Shown here: in pieces, positions 25,175-34,028 of the stretch
Position numbering within the stretch: position 1 is the stretch's first letter
How the letters are laid out: each line of letters starts with the position of its first letter
NCBI RefSeq assembly: GCF_022846615.1
Contig: NZ_AP025637.1
Coordinates: forward strand, 5,295,001 to 5,359,000
Direction: 5' to 3'
Source: Roseomonas fluvialis
GTDB taxonomy: Bacteria > Pseudomonadota > Alphaproteobacteria > Acetobacterales > Acetobacteraceae
DNA: 64,000 nucleotides
Made by a program: the position numbers and the translations under genes
Notes under the pieces: generated by a model
Databases searched by the model: none
What the model saw: only the letters and a program-made list of their open reading frames with translations
What the model was told of the DNA's origin: nothing

Positions 25175-25759
25175 CTATCGCAGCTGCGCCATGCGCGTGC
25201 GCACGCGCGCCACAAACGCCTCGCGCTGCACCAGCGTCGCGCGGTTCATGTCGTACAGCGCGTGGTATTCGGCCTTCGCCTTCCAGCCGGTCAGCACGCG
25301 CAGGTAGCGCGTGACCGCCATGCGCGGCGGATCACCCATCAGCAGCGCCGTCCACCAGGGCCGGCCATAGGTCACCACGCCGGCGATGCGGCGGATGTTG
25401 GTCAGCGCGGGTTTCGCGACGCCGTCCTGCAAGGTGAACGACACGCCGGGTAGAAACACGCGGTCGAAGAAACCCTTCAGGATCGCCGGCGGGCCGAAGC
25501 ACCAGGTCGGGAAGACGCAGACCATCGCCTCCGCGGCCTGCAGGCGCGCGACCCAGGGGGCGACCAGGCGCTGGTTCAGTGCGGGATCGTGGTAGTCGCG
25601 GCGTTCCGCGGCCGACAGCACGGGGTCGAAGCCCTCGGCATAGAGGTCGCAATCGTCGACCTCATGCCCGGCCTGCACGAGGCCGTCGAGCGCGGCGCGA
25701 TGCAGCGCGGCGTGGAAGGAATCCGGCAGCGGATGCGCGTAGAGCACCAGCACGCGCAT
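25175..25759 (-). CDS. NAD(P)H:quinone-oxidoreductase-family flavoprotein, copy A
   Basis: A 194-residue flavodoxin-like-fold protein (NQO/MdaB family). The N-terminus MRVLVLYAHPLPDSF holds the FMN/FAD phosphate site, and VFPTWCFGPPAILKGFFDRV is the family's flavin-ring segment. It is the paralogue of the gene at 26975. Last gene of a coupled minus-strand trio with a cupin and an isochorismatase-family hydrolase (TGATG junction at 25757-25761). The frame upstream of the ATG at 25759 is antisense or out of frame and was left out. Confidence 0.9.
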   Translation of the reverse strand: MRVLVLYAHPLPDSFHAALHRAALDGLVQAGHEVDDCDLYAEGFDPVLSAAERRDYHDPALNQRLVAPWVARLQAAEAMVCVFPTWCFGPPAILKGFFDRVFLPGVSFTLQDGVAKPALTNIRRIAGVVTYGRPWWTALLMGDPPRMAVTRYLRVLTGWKAKAEYHALYDMNRATLVQREAFVARVRTRMAQLR

Positions 25760-26190
25760 CAGGCGCGGCCCGTCAGCACCGCGATGTCCTCGGGCGGCAG
25801 CGTCACCGGCGTGCCGTTGCGGATGAGTTCCGCGAAACCCTCGTTCGGTGTCATCAGCGTGAGGCAATAGAGCTTCGTCGTGCCGGTATTCTCGACCACA
25901 TGCTCGACGCCGGGGCGCAGCACGAAGCAGTCGCCAGGACCGATCGGCATGGACTTCCCGTCGGCGAAAGCGGTGCCGGTGCCGGACAGCACGAAGAAGC
26001 ATTCCTCCGCCGCGCTGTGCGTGTTGGGGGGTGTCTTGCCGCCGGGCTCGAAGATCTCGACCACCAGCGTGAAGGACACGCCATCGGCCAGCGGATCCAG
26101 CAGGCAGGCGAAATAATTCGTATCGGTCGGCGTGATGCGGAAGCCACGCAGGTCGGCCGCGCGCTTGCCGATGACGGGGGCGCTCATCAT
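25759..26190 (-). CDS. Cupin-domain protein
   Basis: A 143-residue single-domain cupin. The segment THSAAEECFFVLSGTG is the first cupin motif and PGVEHVVENTG the second; the metal-type residues H, E and H are present, with Glu-Glu-Cys in place of the commoner H-x3-4-E spacing. Such small cupins act as dioxygenases, isomerases or ligand sensors in degradation clusters. Starts at ATG 26190 with an ATGA overlap to the hydrolase upstream. Confidence 0.85.
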   Translation of the reverse strand: MMSAPVIGKRAADLRGFRITPTDTNYFACLLDPLADGVSFTLVVEIFEPGGKTPPNTHSAAEECFFVLSGTGTAFADGKSMPIGPGDCFVLRPGVEHVVENTGTTKLYCLTLMTPNEGFAELIRNGTPVTLPPEDIAVLTGRA

Positions 26191-26948
26191 GGGGCGATCG
26201 CCTTTGCCAGGTCGGGGGATTGCAGGGTGAAGCCGAAGATCTGGTGGATGTTGAGGATCGTCGCGTCGTGGCAGAAGCGCGGGTTGGTCGTGGCCGCGCA
26301 ATCCTCGACCAGCAGCGTGTCGAAGCCGGCGAAGTTCGCATCGGCCAGCGTGTGCAGCACGCATTGGTCGAGGTTCACGCCGGCGAACAGGAGCGTCTCG
26401 ATGCGCAGGTTGCGCAGGATGCTGTCGAGCGGCGTATCCCAGAACCCCGACATGCGGTGCTTGTCGACGCGGATGTCGCGCGGGTCCGGCGCCAGTTCAT
26501 CCACCACCTGCGCCGACCACGATCCGCCTTGCAGTACAGGGCTGCCGGTGGCGGGTAGCGCATCGCCCAGCCCCGTGCCAGTGCCGGACCCGTTGTAGAC
26601 ATGCAGCAGCGCCGGCGAGAGGTTCAGCCGATCCGGCCGGCTGCCCCAATTCACCCAGACCACTGGCACACCCGCGCCGCGCAGCACCGGCAGCAATGCT
26701 GTCAACGGTGCGATCGGGGCGCGCGCGGGTTCCACATCCACGCCGATCGACGCGAGCCACCCATCGCGGTGACAAAAGTCGTTCTGCATGTCGATGACGA
26801 TGAAGGCGGTGCGCGCCAGGTCGAAGGCGACGCGCTTCGGTCGCGCCGCGACGTCCACGCGGCGCTCCTGCAAGGCAGGGCGCATCAGTTCGGCAGCATC
26901 GGCCGACACGCGCCAGGTGTTGCGTCGTGATGGCCCGATCGGGATCAT
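26187..26948 (-). CDS. Isochorismatase-family cysteine hydrolase
   Basis: A 253-residue member of the isochorismatase-like family. The catalytic aspartate is in VIDMQNDF, the lysine in VDKHRMSGF and the nucleophile cysteine in AGVNLDQCV. N-terminal lengthening and the sequence style resemble ureidoacrylate/RutB-like or N-carbamoyl amidases, which fits the deaminase-like gene downstream, but the substrate cannot be fixed. First gene of the minus-strand trio. Its ATG (26948) is 26 bases from the ATG of the divergent flavoprotein gene. Confidence 0.88.
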   Translation of the reverse strand: MIPIGPSRRNTWRVSADAAELMRPALQERRVDVAARPKRVAFDLARTAFIVIDMQNDFCHRDGWLASIGVDVEPARAPIAPLTALLPVLRGAGVPVVWVNWGSRPDRLNLSPALLHVYNGSGTGTGLGDALPATGSPVLQGGSWSAQVVDELAPDPRDIRVDKHRMSGFWDTPLDSILRNLRIETLLFAGVNLDQCVLHTLADANFAGFDTLLVEDCAATTNPRFCHDATILNIHQIFGFTLQSPDLAKAIAP

Positions 26949-26974
26949 GCGGCGATGCTCCGGCGGAGACCACG

Positions 26975-27556
26975 ATGCGCGTCCTGATGATCCACTGCCA
27001 CCCGCGGGCCGACAGCTACTCCGCCGCGCTGCGCGACACGGCGGCGGCGGCGCTGAAGGCCGCCGGCCATGCCGTGGACATCCGCGACCTCTATGCCGAG
27101 GGCTTCGCCGCCGCGCTGAGCGCCGAAGAGCGCGCCCGATACCACACCGAGGGCGACAACGAAGCCGGCATCGAGGACCACGTCGCCGCGCTGCGCTGGG
27201 CCGAGGCGCTGGTGCTGGTCTATCCAACCTGGTGGTACGGCATGCCGGCACTGCTGAAGGGCTGGTTCGACCGCGTGTGGTCGCCCGGCGTGGCGTTCCG
27301 CCTGGGCGCCGGCGCGATCGAGCCGCTGCTGACCAACATCAAGCGCATCGGCGTGGTCACGACCTATGGCTCGCCGTCCTGGCTGCTCTGGTATATCGGC
27401 TGGCCGGACCGCAAGCTGATCGGGCGCGGCATCCGGCGCCTCTGCGCGAAGGGCTGCGGGCTCGACTGGGTCTACCTGAACGCGATGGACCAGCGAAAGC
27501 CCGCCGAGCTCGACGCTTTCGTGGTGAAGGTGCGCAACCATTTCAGCCGCTGGTGA
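26975..27556 (+). CDS. NAD(P)H:quinone-oxidoreductase-family flavoprotein, copy B
   Basis: A 193-residue flavodoxin-like protein, clearly paralogous to copy A: both share DLYAEGF, LSAxER, YPTW-type and KGxFDRV segments and LLTNIKRI/LTNIRRI. ATG 26975 follows a GGAG ribosome-binding site; the earlier in-frame ATG at 26927 would run antisense into the divergent hydrolase gene. Proteins of this family reduce quinones, azo or nitro compounds with two electrons. It ends 14 bases inside the convergent amidohydrolase gene. Confidence 0.9.
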   Translation: MRVLMIHCHPRADSYSAALRDTAAAALKAAGHAVDIRDLYAEGFAAALSAEERARYHTEGDNEAGIEDHVAALRWAEALVLVYPTWWYGMPALLKGWFDRVWSPGVAFRLGAGAIEPLLTNIKRIGVVTTYGSPSWLLWYIGWPDRKLIGRGIRRLCAKGCGLDWVYLNAMDQRKPAELDAFVVKVRNHFSRW

Positions 27557-28892
27557 ACAAGTGGTCGAGCTCCCGCCAATCGGGCAGCTCGGCATCCAGC
27601 ACGCGACCGGCACGAAGCACGATGCGGTCAGCCTGAGGACGTGACAGAAGCTCGGTCATCACACGGCCGCGGAAAAGGATGAGGTCGGCGGCAGCGCCCA
27701 CGCGGATCAAGCCATGGTCGTGCAGACCCAGCGCGGCCGCGGGCGTGGCAGCCGCGGCGCGCGGCCAATCCCCGAAGGGATGGTCAAGATGCAGGATACG
27801 CGTCGCTTCGCGCACCACCTCGACCATGTCCAGGTCGCCATAGGCGTAGAACGGGTCGCGTGTGTTGTCCGACGCGACCGAGACCGGCACGCCCGCCGCG
27901 CGCATCTCATGGACGAGCGTGACGCCACGCCAGCGCGGCGTGCGGCCGGGCACGCGGTCCTGCAGGTACATGTTGCACATCGGCAGGACGATGACGGCGA
28001 TGCCGGCCTCGGCGCACAGGTGGATGGTCTCGGCCGCGAATTCGTCGGGGTGCAGGGACAGCGCGCAGCAATGGCCGCACTGGATCGGGCGCTTGAAGCC
28101 GCGCTTCAGCGCGGTGGCGGCAATCTCGCGCAGCGCGCGGGCGCCGGTCTCGCCGCTCTCGTCCACATGCAGGTCAAGCGTGAGGTCACGTTCCTCCGCC
28201 AGCGCGAAGAAGCGGTCCAGCATCGGCTGAAAATCCGCGGGCAAATCATCGTGCAGCCCACCGGTCAGGCGCGTGACCATGCCCAGAACGCCACCCGACT
28301 CCGCTACGATATCCGCCAGTGCCGCGCCTTCCTCCCCGGCGAAACGATCGAGCGGCGCGATGGACGAGGCCTGCAGCGTGATCCGCCCGGCCCAGTCATC
28401 GCGCAGCGCGCGGAACATGGCCCAGGCATTCGGCGCATGCGGCATGTAGCTGTCGAGATGGGTGCGCAGCGCGACGGTGCCGTGGGCATGGGCGGCGCGG
28501 AGCGCGAAATCGGCACGCGCGCGCATGTCTTCGATCGACCATTTCGCGCCGCGGTCGGCCATGACGGCGCCGATCGCGCCGCCGAAGGTGCCGTCCGGAT
28601 TCGGCATGCGCGGCCAGATATGGCCCTTGTCGATATGCGTGTGGCCATCGACCAGGCCGGGCCAGATCTGCCCGCCATCGAGCGAGAGCCCGTCGGGCGC
28701 GCTACCGGCCGGTGCCACCGCGGCGATGCGCCCCGCCGCGACGGACAGGTCCACCCGCACGAGCCCCTCGCGGTCGACCGGCCCGGGCGGCGGCGCATCC
28801 AGCAGGCAGGCCGGCACGCGCGCATCCCGCAGCCAATACGCCGCACCCGCATTCGCCAGCGCCCCGCGCAGTATCGTCATCGCCTGGCTCAT
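27543..28892 (-). CDS. Cytosine-deaminase-like amidohydrolase
   Basis: A 449-residue amidohydrolase. Metal-site motifs appear in order: DGHTHIDKGH (H84, H86), LHVDESGE, QCGHCCALS and SDNTRDPFY, the pattern of CodA and triazine/pyrimidine deaminases. It would remove an amino group from, or hydrolyse, a heterocycle. It is the last gene of an operon with a complete NitT/TauT-type ABC importer, to whose permease it is joined by ATGA. Together they look like an uptake-plus-deamination module for a pyrimidine-like or related ring compound. Confidence 0.88.
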   Translation of the reverse strand: MSQAMTILRGALANAGAAYWLRDARVPACLLDAPPPGPVDREGLVRVDLSVAAGRIAAVAPAGSAPDGLSLDGGQIWPGLVDGHTHIDKGHIWPRMPNPDGTFGGAIGAVMADRGAKWSIEDMRARADFALRAAHAHGTVALRTHLDSYMPHAPNAWAMFRALRDDWAGRITLQASSIAPLDRFAGEEGAALADIVAESGGVLGMVTRLTGGLHDDLPADFQPMLDRFFALAEERDLTLDLHVDESGETGARALREIAATALKRGFKRPIQCGHCCALSLHPDEFAAETIHLCAEAGIAVIVLPMCNMYLQDRVPGRTPRWRGVTLVHEMRAAGVPVSVASDNTRDPFYAYGDLDMVEVVREATRILHLDHPFGDWPRAAAATPAAALGLHDHGLIRVGAAADLILFRGRVMTELLSRPQADRIVLRAGRVLDAELPDWRELDHLFTSG

Positions 28893-29725
28893 CGCCGGTC
28901 ACCCCGTCCCATCGCGCTCTCGTGCCACTTGCGCAGCAGCAGGTGTGACAGCAGCGTCAGCGCGAGGAAGATCGCGATCCCCGTCCCGCTCACCAGCACC
29001 AGCGCGGCGAACATGCGCGGGATCTGCAACTGGTAGCCGGCCTCCAGGATGCGGTACGCGAGCCCGGAAGCGCTCCCCCCCGTCCCGGCCACGAATTCCG
29101 CCACGATCGCCCCGATCAGCGCCAACCCGCCCGAAATCCGCAGCCCCGCCAGGAAGTAAGGCAGCGCCGAGGGCAGCAGCAGGCGCACCAGCACCTGCCA
29201 GCGATTGGCGCGATACAGCCGGAACAGGTCGATCAGGTTGTGGTCTGCCGAATTCAACCCAACCGTGGTGTTCGACAGGATCGGGAAGAACGCCACGATC
29301 CAGGCGCAGATCAGCAGCGATATCGTGACGTCGTTCACCCAGATGATGATCAGCGGCGCTATGGCGACGATCGGCGTCACCTGCAGGATGACCGCGAAGG
29401 GAAACAGCGATAGCTCGATGATGCGCGACTGCGCGAACAGCACCGCCAGCGCCAGCCCCAGCACGGCGGCCACCGACAGCGCCATGAAGGTGATCTTGAG
29501 CGTGATCAGCAGCGAAACCGACAGGGACCCCCAGTCCTTCACCAGCGTCTGCGCCACCAGCACCGGGCCGGGCAGGATGTAGTGCGGGATCTCGTTGATC
29601 CGCACCACGGCTTCCCAGGCGCCGAGAAACAGGAAGGCGATGACCGTCGGCGCGAGGATGCGCAGCCATGTCTCGGCATCCACGATGCGCGGCATGGCAC
29701 GTTCGGGGGTCGGTTCGTCGCTCAT
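28889..29725 (-). CDS. NitT/TauT-type ABC transporter permease
   Basis: A 278-residue inner-membrane protein with about six spans and the SsuC/ThiX-style EAA loop (LFRLYRANRWQVLVRLLLPSA region, around residue 170). The first 20 residues are hydrophilic and cytoplasmic. It is coupled by ATGA on both sides, to the ATPase upstream and to the amidohydrolase downstream. Confidence 0.9.
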   Translation of the reverse strand: MSDEPTPERAMPRIVDAETWLRILAPTVIAFLFLGAWEAVVRINEIPHYILPGPVLVAQTLVKDWGSLSVSLLITLKITFMALSVAAVLGLALAVLFAQSRIIELSLFPFAVILQVTPIVAIAPLIIIWVNDVTISLLICAWIVAFFPILSNTTVGLNSADHNLIDLFRLYRANRWQVLVRLLLPSALPYFLAGLRISGGLALIGAIVAEFVAGTGGSASGLAYRILEAGYQLQIPRMFAALVLVSGTGIAIFLALTLLSHLLLRKWHESAMGRGDRR

Positions 29726-30513
29726 GCGGGGCGCTCGGCGGGGTTGATGGTGGCCGACAGCGCGGCGGAGACGGTGCGGCAGTGGTCGGCGTAGAGCGCG
29801 GAGGTGCGGAAGGCTTCGTCACGCGCGCCCTCGACGGCGACCGCGACTTCCTCCGCGATGCGGCCGGGCCGCGGCGCCATCACCACGATGCGTTCGGCAA
29901 GAAAGACGCTCTCGAACACCGAATGCGTCACGAACACCACTGTGAAGCGGTCGGCCGCCCAGAGCTGCAACAGGTCGTTGTTCAGGCGGAAGCGGGTGAT
30001 CTCGTCCAGCGCGGCGAAGGGCTCGTCCATCAGCAGCAGGCGCGGGCGCGTCACCAGCGCCCGGGCAATGGAAACGCGCATGCGCATGCCGCCCGACAGC
30101 GCGCGCGGATACGCCTTCTCGAAGCCCTTCAGTTCGACGCGTGCAAGCCATTCGGCCGCGCGGTCCTCGGCCTCGGTACGATTCACGCCGGCCAGTTCCA
30201 GCGGCAGCGTCACGTTGCGCATGACTGTCGCCCAGGGCATCAGCGTCGGTTCCTGGAACACGAAGCCGATGTCGCGCAGTGGGTCGCCCGAGGCGTCATG
30301 CGCCGCCTGCGGCCAGTCGATGCTGCCCGATGACGGCGCCGACAACCCGGCCAGGATGCGCAGCAGCGTCGACTTCCCGCACCCCGACGCACCCAGCAGT
30401 GCCACGAACTCGCCCTGCCGGATCGACAGGTCGATCCCGTTCAGCGCCAGCGTGCCGGTACGGTAGCGCTTGGTGACACCGCGCAGCGCGACCAGCGGGC
30501 GGGCTTGCGTCAA
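29722..30513 (-). CDS. NitT/TauT-type ABC transporter ATP-binding protein
   Basis: A 263-residue ATPase: Walker A GASGCGKS (41-48), signature LSGGMRMR, Walker B LLLMDEP and VTHSVFE. The start is a TTG at 30513 that overlaps the receptor's TGA (TTGA), mirroring the tight coupling of the whole operon; no ATG or GTG lies closer. The much longer open frame upstream is out of frame with the receptor gene and is not coding. Confidence 0.88.
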   Translation of the reverse strand: MTQARPLVALRGVTKRYRTGTLALNGIDLSIRQGEFVALLGASGCGKSTLLRILAGLSAPSSGSIDWPQAAHDASGDPLRDIGFVFQEPTLMPWATVMRNVTLPLELAGVNRTEAEDRAAEWLARVELKGFEKAYPRALSGGMRMRVSIARALVTRPRLLLMDEPFAALDEITRFRLNNDLLQLWAADRFTVVFVTHSVFESVFLAERIVVMAPRPGRIAEEVAVAVEGARDEAFRTSALYADHCRTVSAALSATINPAERPA

Positions 30514-31529
30514 GCCAGGCCCACCCGCTTGTTCACGAACTGCAGCGTGTACGCGCGCTTGAAATCCAGGCCCGGCGGCATCGCACCGGCATCTCGCATG
30601 GTGGTGTAGAAATTCTCCCAGCGCGCATCGGTCATGGCGCCGATGCCCAGCGTCTCGGCATCGCCGGACATGACGATGCCGCGTTCGTTCATCACGCGCA
30701 CGGCGTAGGCGATGCGATCCGCCGTCATGTCGGGATTGTCGCGCATGATCAGGCGGTTCGCCGCCTCGACATCCTGGCCGCGCATGTATTGCGACCAGCC
30801 CTCGATGGTGGCGTTCACGAAGCGCTGCACCAGGTCGGTCTTCTCCGCCACCATGCGGCGCGAGACGTCGATCGTGGTCTGGTAATTCGGGAAGCCGGCA
30901 TCGGCGATCAGGTGCACGCGCGGGCGCGCCCCGCCCGCGATGGCCGAGAACGGCTCGGACGACAGGAAGCCCTGCTGGATGGCGCCCTTGTCGGCAAGAA
31001 AGGGCTGGATGTTGAAGGTATAGGGGCGGATCTGGTCGTCGGTCAGGCCGAAGCGCGCGCGCAGGAAGGGCCAGTAGGTCACGCGCCCGCCGGCGCCGAT
31101 CAGGATCGGGCGGCCGCGCATCTGCTCGAAGCCGGTGATATTGGCTTCCTCGTGGCTCATCAGGATCTGCGGATCCTTCTGGAAGATCGCGCCGATGGTC
31201 AGGAAGGGCACGTTCTCGCGCACGAAGTTCAGCGCCTGGAAGCCGTTCGACATGACCATGTCGACGCGCCCGGCCAGAAGCAACTGCGCGGGGTTCTGCT
31301 GCGGCCCGCCCATGCGCAGGTCGCATTCGATGCCGTGGCGCCGGTAGATGCCGGCGGCGACCGCCTGGTAGTAGCCGCCGTGTTCCGCCTGGGCGCGCCA
31401 GTTGGTCTGGAAGGACACGCGGTCGAGCGTTTGCGCTGCCGGTACCCGCACCCCGCCCATCGCCACCAGGGCGAAGCCCGCCGCGCCCTGCAGCGCCGTC
31501 CGGCGCTCGATCCGGTACCTGGTGCGCAT
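30510..31529 (-). CDS. NMT1/THI5-type ABC transporter substrate-binding protein
   Basis: A 339-residue receptor. The N-terminal signal has Arg-Arg followed by a hydrophobic stretch (residues 8-33). The mature start RVSFQTNWRAQAEHGGYYQAV is that of the THI5/NMT1-like family, several of which bind pyrimidines or thiamine precursors. The ATG at 31529 has GGAGG five bases upstream, better than the ATG at 31547. First gene of the operon; its promoter would lie in the 270-base divergent gap to 31800. Confidence 0.9.
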   Translation of the reverse strand: MRTRYRIERRTALQGAAGFALVAMGGVRVPAAQTLDRVSFQTNWRAQAEHGGYYQAVAAGIYRRHGIECDLRMGGPQQNPAQLLLAGRVDMVMSNGFQALNFVRENVPFLTIGAIFQKDPQILMSHEEANITGFEQMRGRPILIGAGGRVTYWPFLRARFGLTDDQIRPYTFNIQPFLADKGAIQQGFLSSEPFSAIAGGARPRVHLIADAGFPNYQTTIDVSRRMVAEKTDLVQRFVNATIEGWSQYMRGQDVEAANRLIMRDNPDMTADRIAYAVRVMNERGIVMSGDAETLGIGAMTDARWENFYTTMRDAGAMPPGLDFKRAYTLQFVNKRVGLA

Positions 31530-31799
31530 CTCTGCCTCCGTCTGCATGTCGCCTGCGCGCGATAGCGCAAAACCGCGTTCGCCGCAGCAAGCCACGGCAG
31601 GCAGCCACAACAGCAAGCCACATGCCATGGAGGCGTGCGGATCGAGGTCCGGGCGAAGACCGCCGGCGCCCGCCGCTTGGGCATTCGGCGCAGGACTGCC
31701 CGCCGATCGCGCAACCGTGTCGTCCGCGCCGCATCGCCCGATCGGTCCCTTGATGGCATGGTTCTTGGTATCCATGCGCATCCCCGGCGATCGGTTCCC

Positions 31800-32855
31800 G
31801 TGACACATCTCCTGCTCGAACGCCTGACCAAGCGCTACGGCGCACAGACCGTGGTCGATGGCCTCGAACTCGATGTCGCGCGCGGTGAGTGCATCGCGCT
31901 GCTCGGGCCCTCAGGCTGTGGCAAGACCACGACGCTGCGCATGGTGGCCGGCTATGTCAGCCCCGACGCCGGGCGCATCGTGGTGGATGGCCGCGCGATC
32001 GAACGCGCGCCGCCGCACAAGCGCAATATCGGCATGGTGTTCCAGAACTACGCGCTGTTCCCGCACATGACCGCGGCAGGCAATGTCGCCTTCGGGCTCG
32101 AGATGCAGGGCATCGGCCGTGCCGAACGCGACGCGCGCGTCACCGAGGCGCTGGCCATGGTTGGCCTTGCCGCCTTCGCCGCACGCTACCCGGCGCAGCT
32201 CTCCGGCGGCCAGCAGCAGCGCGTGGCACTCGCGCGCGCGCTGGTCATCCGCCCGGCCCTGCTGCTGCTGGACGAGCCGCTGTCCAACCTCGATGCCGGC
32301 CTGCGCGTGGAGATGCGGCAGGAAATCGCCGCGCTGCGCCGGCGCACCGGCATCACCACGCTGTTCGTCACGCATGACCAGGAAGAAGCGCTGGCGCTGG
32401 CCGACCGCATTGCCGTGATGCACCAGGGCCGCATCGTGGAATGCGCGCCGCCCGAGGAACTGACCGAGCGCCCGCGCCATGTTTTCACCGCGGGCTTCCT
32501 GGGCGCGCGCACCGTTCTGCCGGGCCGCTTCGCCGATGGCCTGTTCCAGGCCGCCCCGGGCCTTGCCATCGCCCCGCCCGCCGACGCGCCGGCGCGGCCA
32601 ACGCACCTGGTGCTGCGCGCGGCGCGCCTGCGCCTGGCAGCGGATGACGGGACGCTGCTCGCCGCGCCGGGCCGCATCGCGGAAGCCGCCTGGCTCGGCG
32701 ACGAGATCCACTACGAGGTCATGCTCGATGCCGGCCCGCGCATCCGCGTGCTGCGCCCCACCACGGAACCCGCGCTGCCGCCCGGCACGGCGGTCACGCT
32801 GGCTGCCGGCGCCGATGCCCTCACCTTCCTGGACGATTTCGGAGACACGCCATGA
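31800..32855 (+). CDS. PotA-type ABC transporter ATP-binding protein
   Basis: A 351-residue polyamine/iron-class ATPase: Walker A GPSGCGKTT (36-44), signature LSGGQQQR, LLLDEPLSNLDAG, VTHDQEEA, and a C-terminal TOBE-type region (about 240-350). The likely start is GTG 31800, where homology begins; an ATG at 31758 would add 14 residues. It overlaps the receptor gene by ATGA. Works with the receptor at 32852 and the fused permease at 34029. Confidence 0.88.
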   Translation: MTHLLLERLTKRYGAQTVVDGLELDVARGECIALLGPSGCGKTTTLRMVAGYVSPDAGRIVVDGRAIERAPPHKRNIGMVFQNYALFPHMTAAGNVAFGLEMQGIGRAERDARVTEALAMVGLAAFAARYPAQLSGGQQQRVALARALVIRPALLLLDEPLSNLDAGLRVEMRQEIAALRRRTGITTLFVTHDQEEALALADRIAVMHQGRIVECAPPEELTERPRHVFTAGFLGARTVLPGRFADGLFQAAPGLAIAPPADAPARPTHLVLRAARLRLAADDGTLLAAPGRIAEAAWLGDEIHYEVMLDAGPRIRVLRPTTEPALPPGTAVTLAAGADALTFLDDFGDTP

Positions 32856-33889
32856 CCAGCACCACCCGTCGCCTGTTGCTCGGTGCCGGCGCCGCCGCGC
32901 CCTTCGCCTTCGTGCGGTCCGCCGTCGCGCAGATCCGCCGCGGGGATGAACTGACGGTCGGCGTCTGGGGCGGGATGCAGGAACGCATCCTGCGCGAATT
33001 CGTCGCCACGCCGCTGGAACAGCAGCATGGTGTGAAGATCAACTTCGTGCTGGGCGGCACGCCGGAACGCCGCGCGCGCGCCTATGCAGAACGCGGCCGC
33101 CCGTCCTTCGACATCGTCTACCTGAACATCTTTGAAAGCCGCCAGGCGGTGCGCGATGGCGTGACGCAGGCGCCGACCGACCGCGTCGCGAATGCCGCGA
33201 ACCTGTATCCAGTCGCGAAACTCGGCGGCTATGGCGTGGCCTTCAACCCGGTGACGATCGTGTACGACCGCCGCGCCGTGGCATCCCCCATGACGTCGTG
33301 GAAGGATTTCTGGCGTCCTGACCTGCGCGGCAAGGTGATCTGGCCGACCTATCCGGGCGCGCAGGGCACCGCGGCGCTGCTGATGGCGGCCAAGATCTGG
33401 GGCGGCAGCGAGAACGACATCGACCCCGCCTTCCGCCAGATCGCGGCGCTCAAGCCCTTCGCCGCAATCCAGGGCAGCCAGGACCAGCTCTACACCATGT
33501 TCGACCAGCAGGTCGGCGCGGCCAGCGTCGAGTTCGGGTCCTTTACCCGCGCCTATGCCGAATCGCGCAACCCCAACATCGTCATTGCCGACCCGGTCGA
33601 GGGCCAGGCCATCGCCACCAACGTGGCGTGCATCACGGTCGGCACGCAGAAGCAGGCGCTGGCCGAGGCCTGGATCAACCTGCATCTGTCCCCAGAATGC
33701 CAGCGCGCCTATGCCGAGCGCATCTACTACAGCCCGACCATCCGCAACCTGACCCTGCCTGCAGACCTCACCGCCAAGCTGGTGATGGGCGAGGAAGCGG
33801 TCAGCAAGCTGGTCGACTTCGACTGGGATGTCGTGATCCGCAACCAGCCGCGCTGGTCGTCGCGCTTCACGCGCGAGATTGCCGGGTGA
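32852..33889 (+). CDS. PotD-type ABC transporter substrate-binding protein
   Basis: A 345-residue periplasmic receptor with an Arg-Arg hydrophobic signal (residues 1-26, ...AVAQ) and the polyamine-class start ELTVGVWGGMQERIL. Segments LGGYGVAFNPVTIVYDRR and MTSWKDFWRPDLRGKV are typical of PotD/SpuD relatives. The ligand may be a polyamine or another small cationic or organic-acid compound. Preceded and coupled to the ATPase; 139 non-coding bases separate it from the permease. Confidence 0.88.
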   Translation: MTSTTRRLLLGAGAAAPFAFVRSAVAQIRRGDELTVGVWGGMQERILREFVATPLEQQHGVKINFVLGGTPERRARAYAERGRPSFDIVYLNIFESRQAVRDGVTQAPTDRVANAANLYPVAKLGGYGVAFNPVTIVYDRRAVASPMTSWKDFWRPDLRGKVIWPTYPGAQGTAALLMAAKIWGGSENDIDPAFRQIAALKPFAAIQGSQDQLYTMFDQQVGAASVEFGSFTRAYAESRNPNIVIADPVEGQAIATNVACITVGTQKQALAEAWINLHLSPECQRAYAERIYYSPTIRNLTLPADLTAKLVMGEEAVSKLVDFDWDVVIRNQPRWSSRFTREIAG

Positions 33890-34028
33890 GCCAGCCTTGT
33901 GGCGGCGCACGGTCGGTGCGCCGAGGCCGCGAATACGGCCCGCCGACAGCCCGGCGTCATGGCGCGATCGTGCCTCCCGCGCGGTGCCGAGCGGCCCCGA
34001 AGGGTCGCGCCCGCCGCTTGCGAAACGC

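Noticed and set aside
31754-31769. Sigma-54-like promoter (TGGCATGGTTCTTGGT) before the PotA-type gene
   Set aside because: The -24 GG is present, but the nearly invariant GC of the -12 element is GG here, so the match is not convincing.
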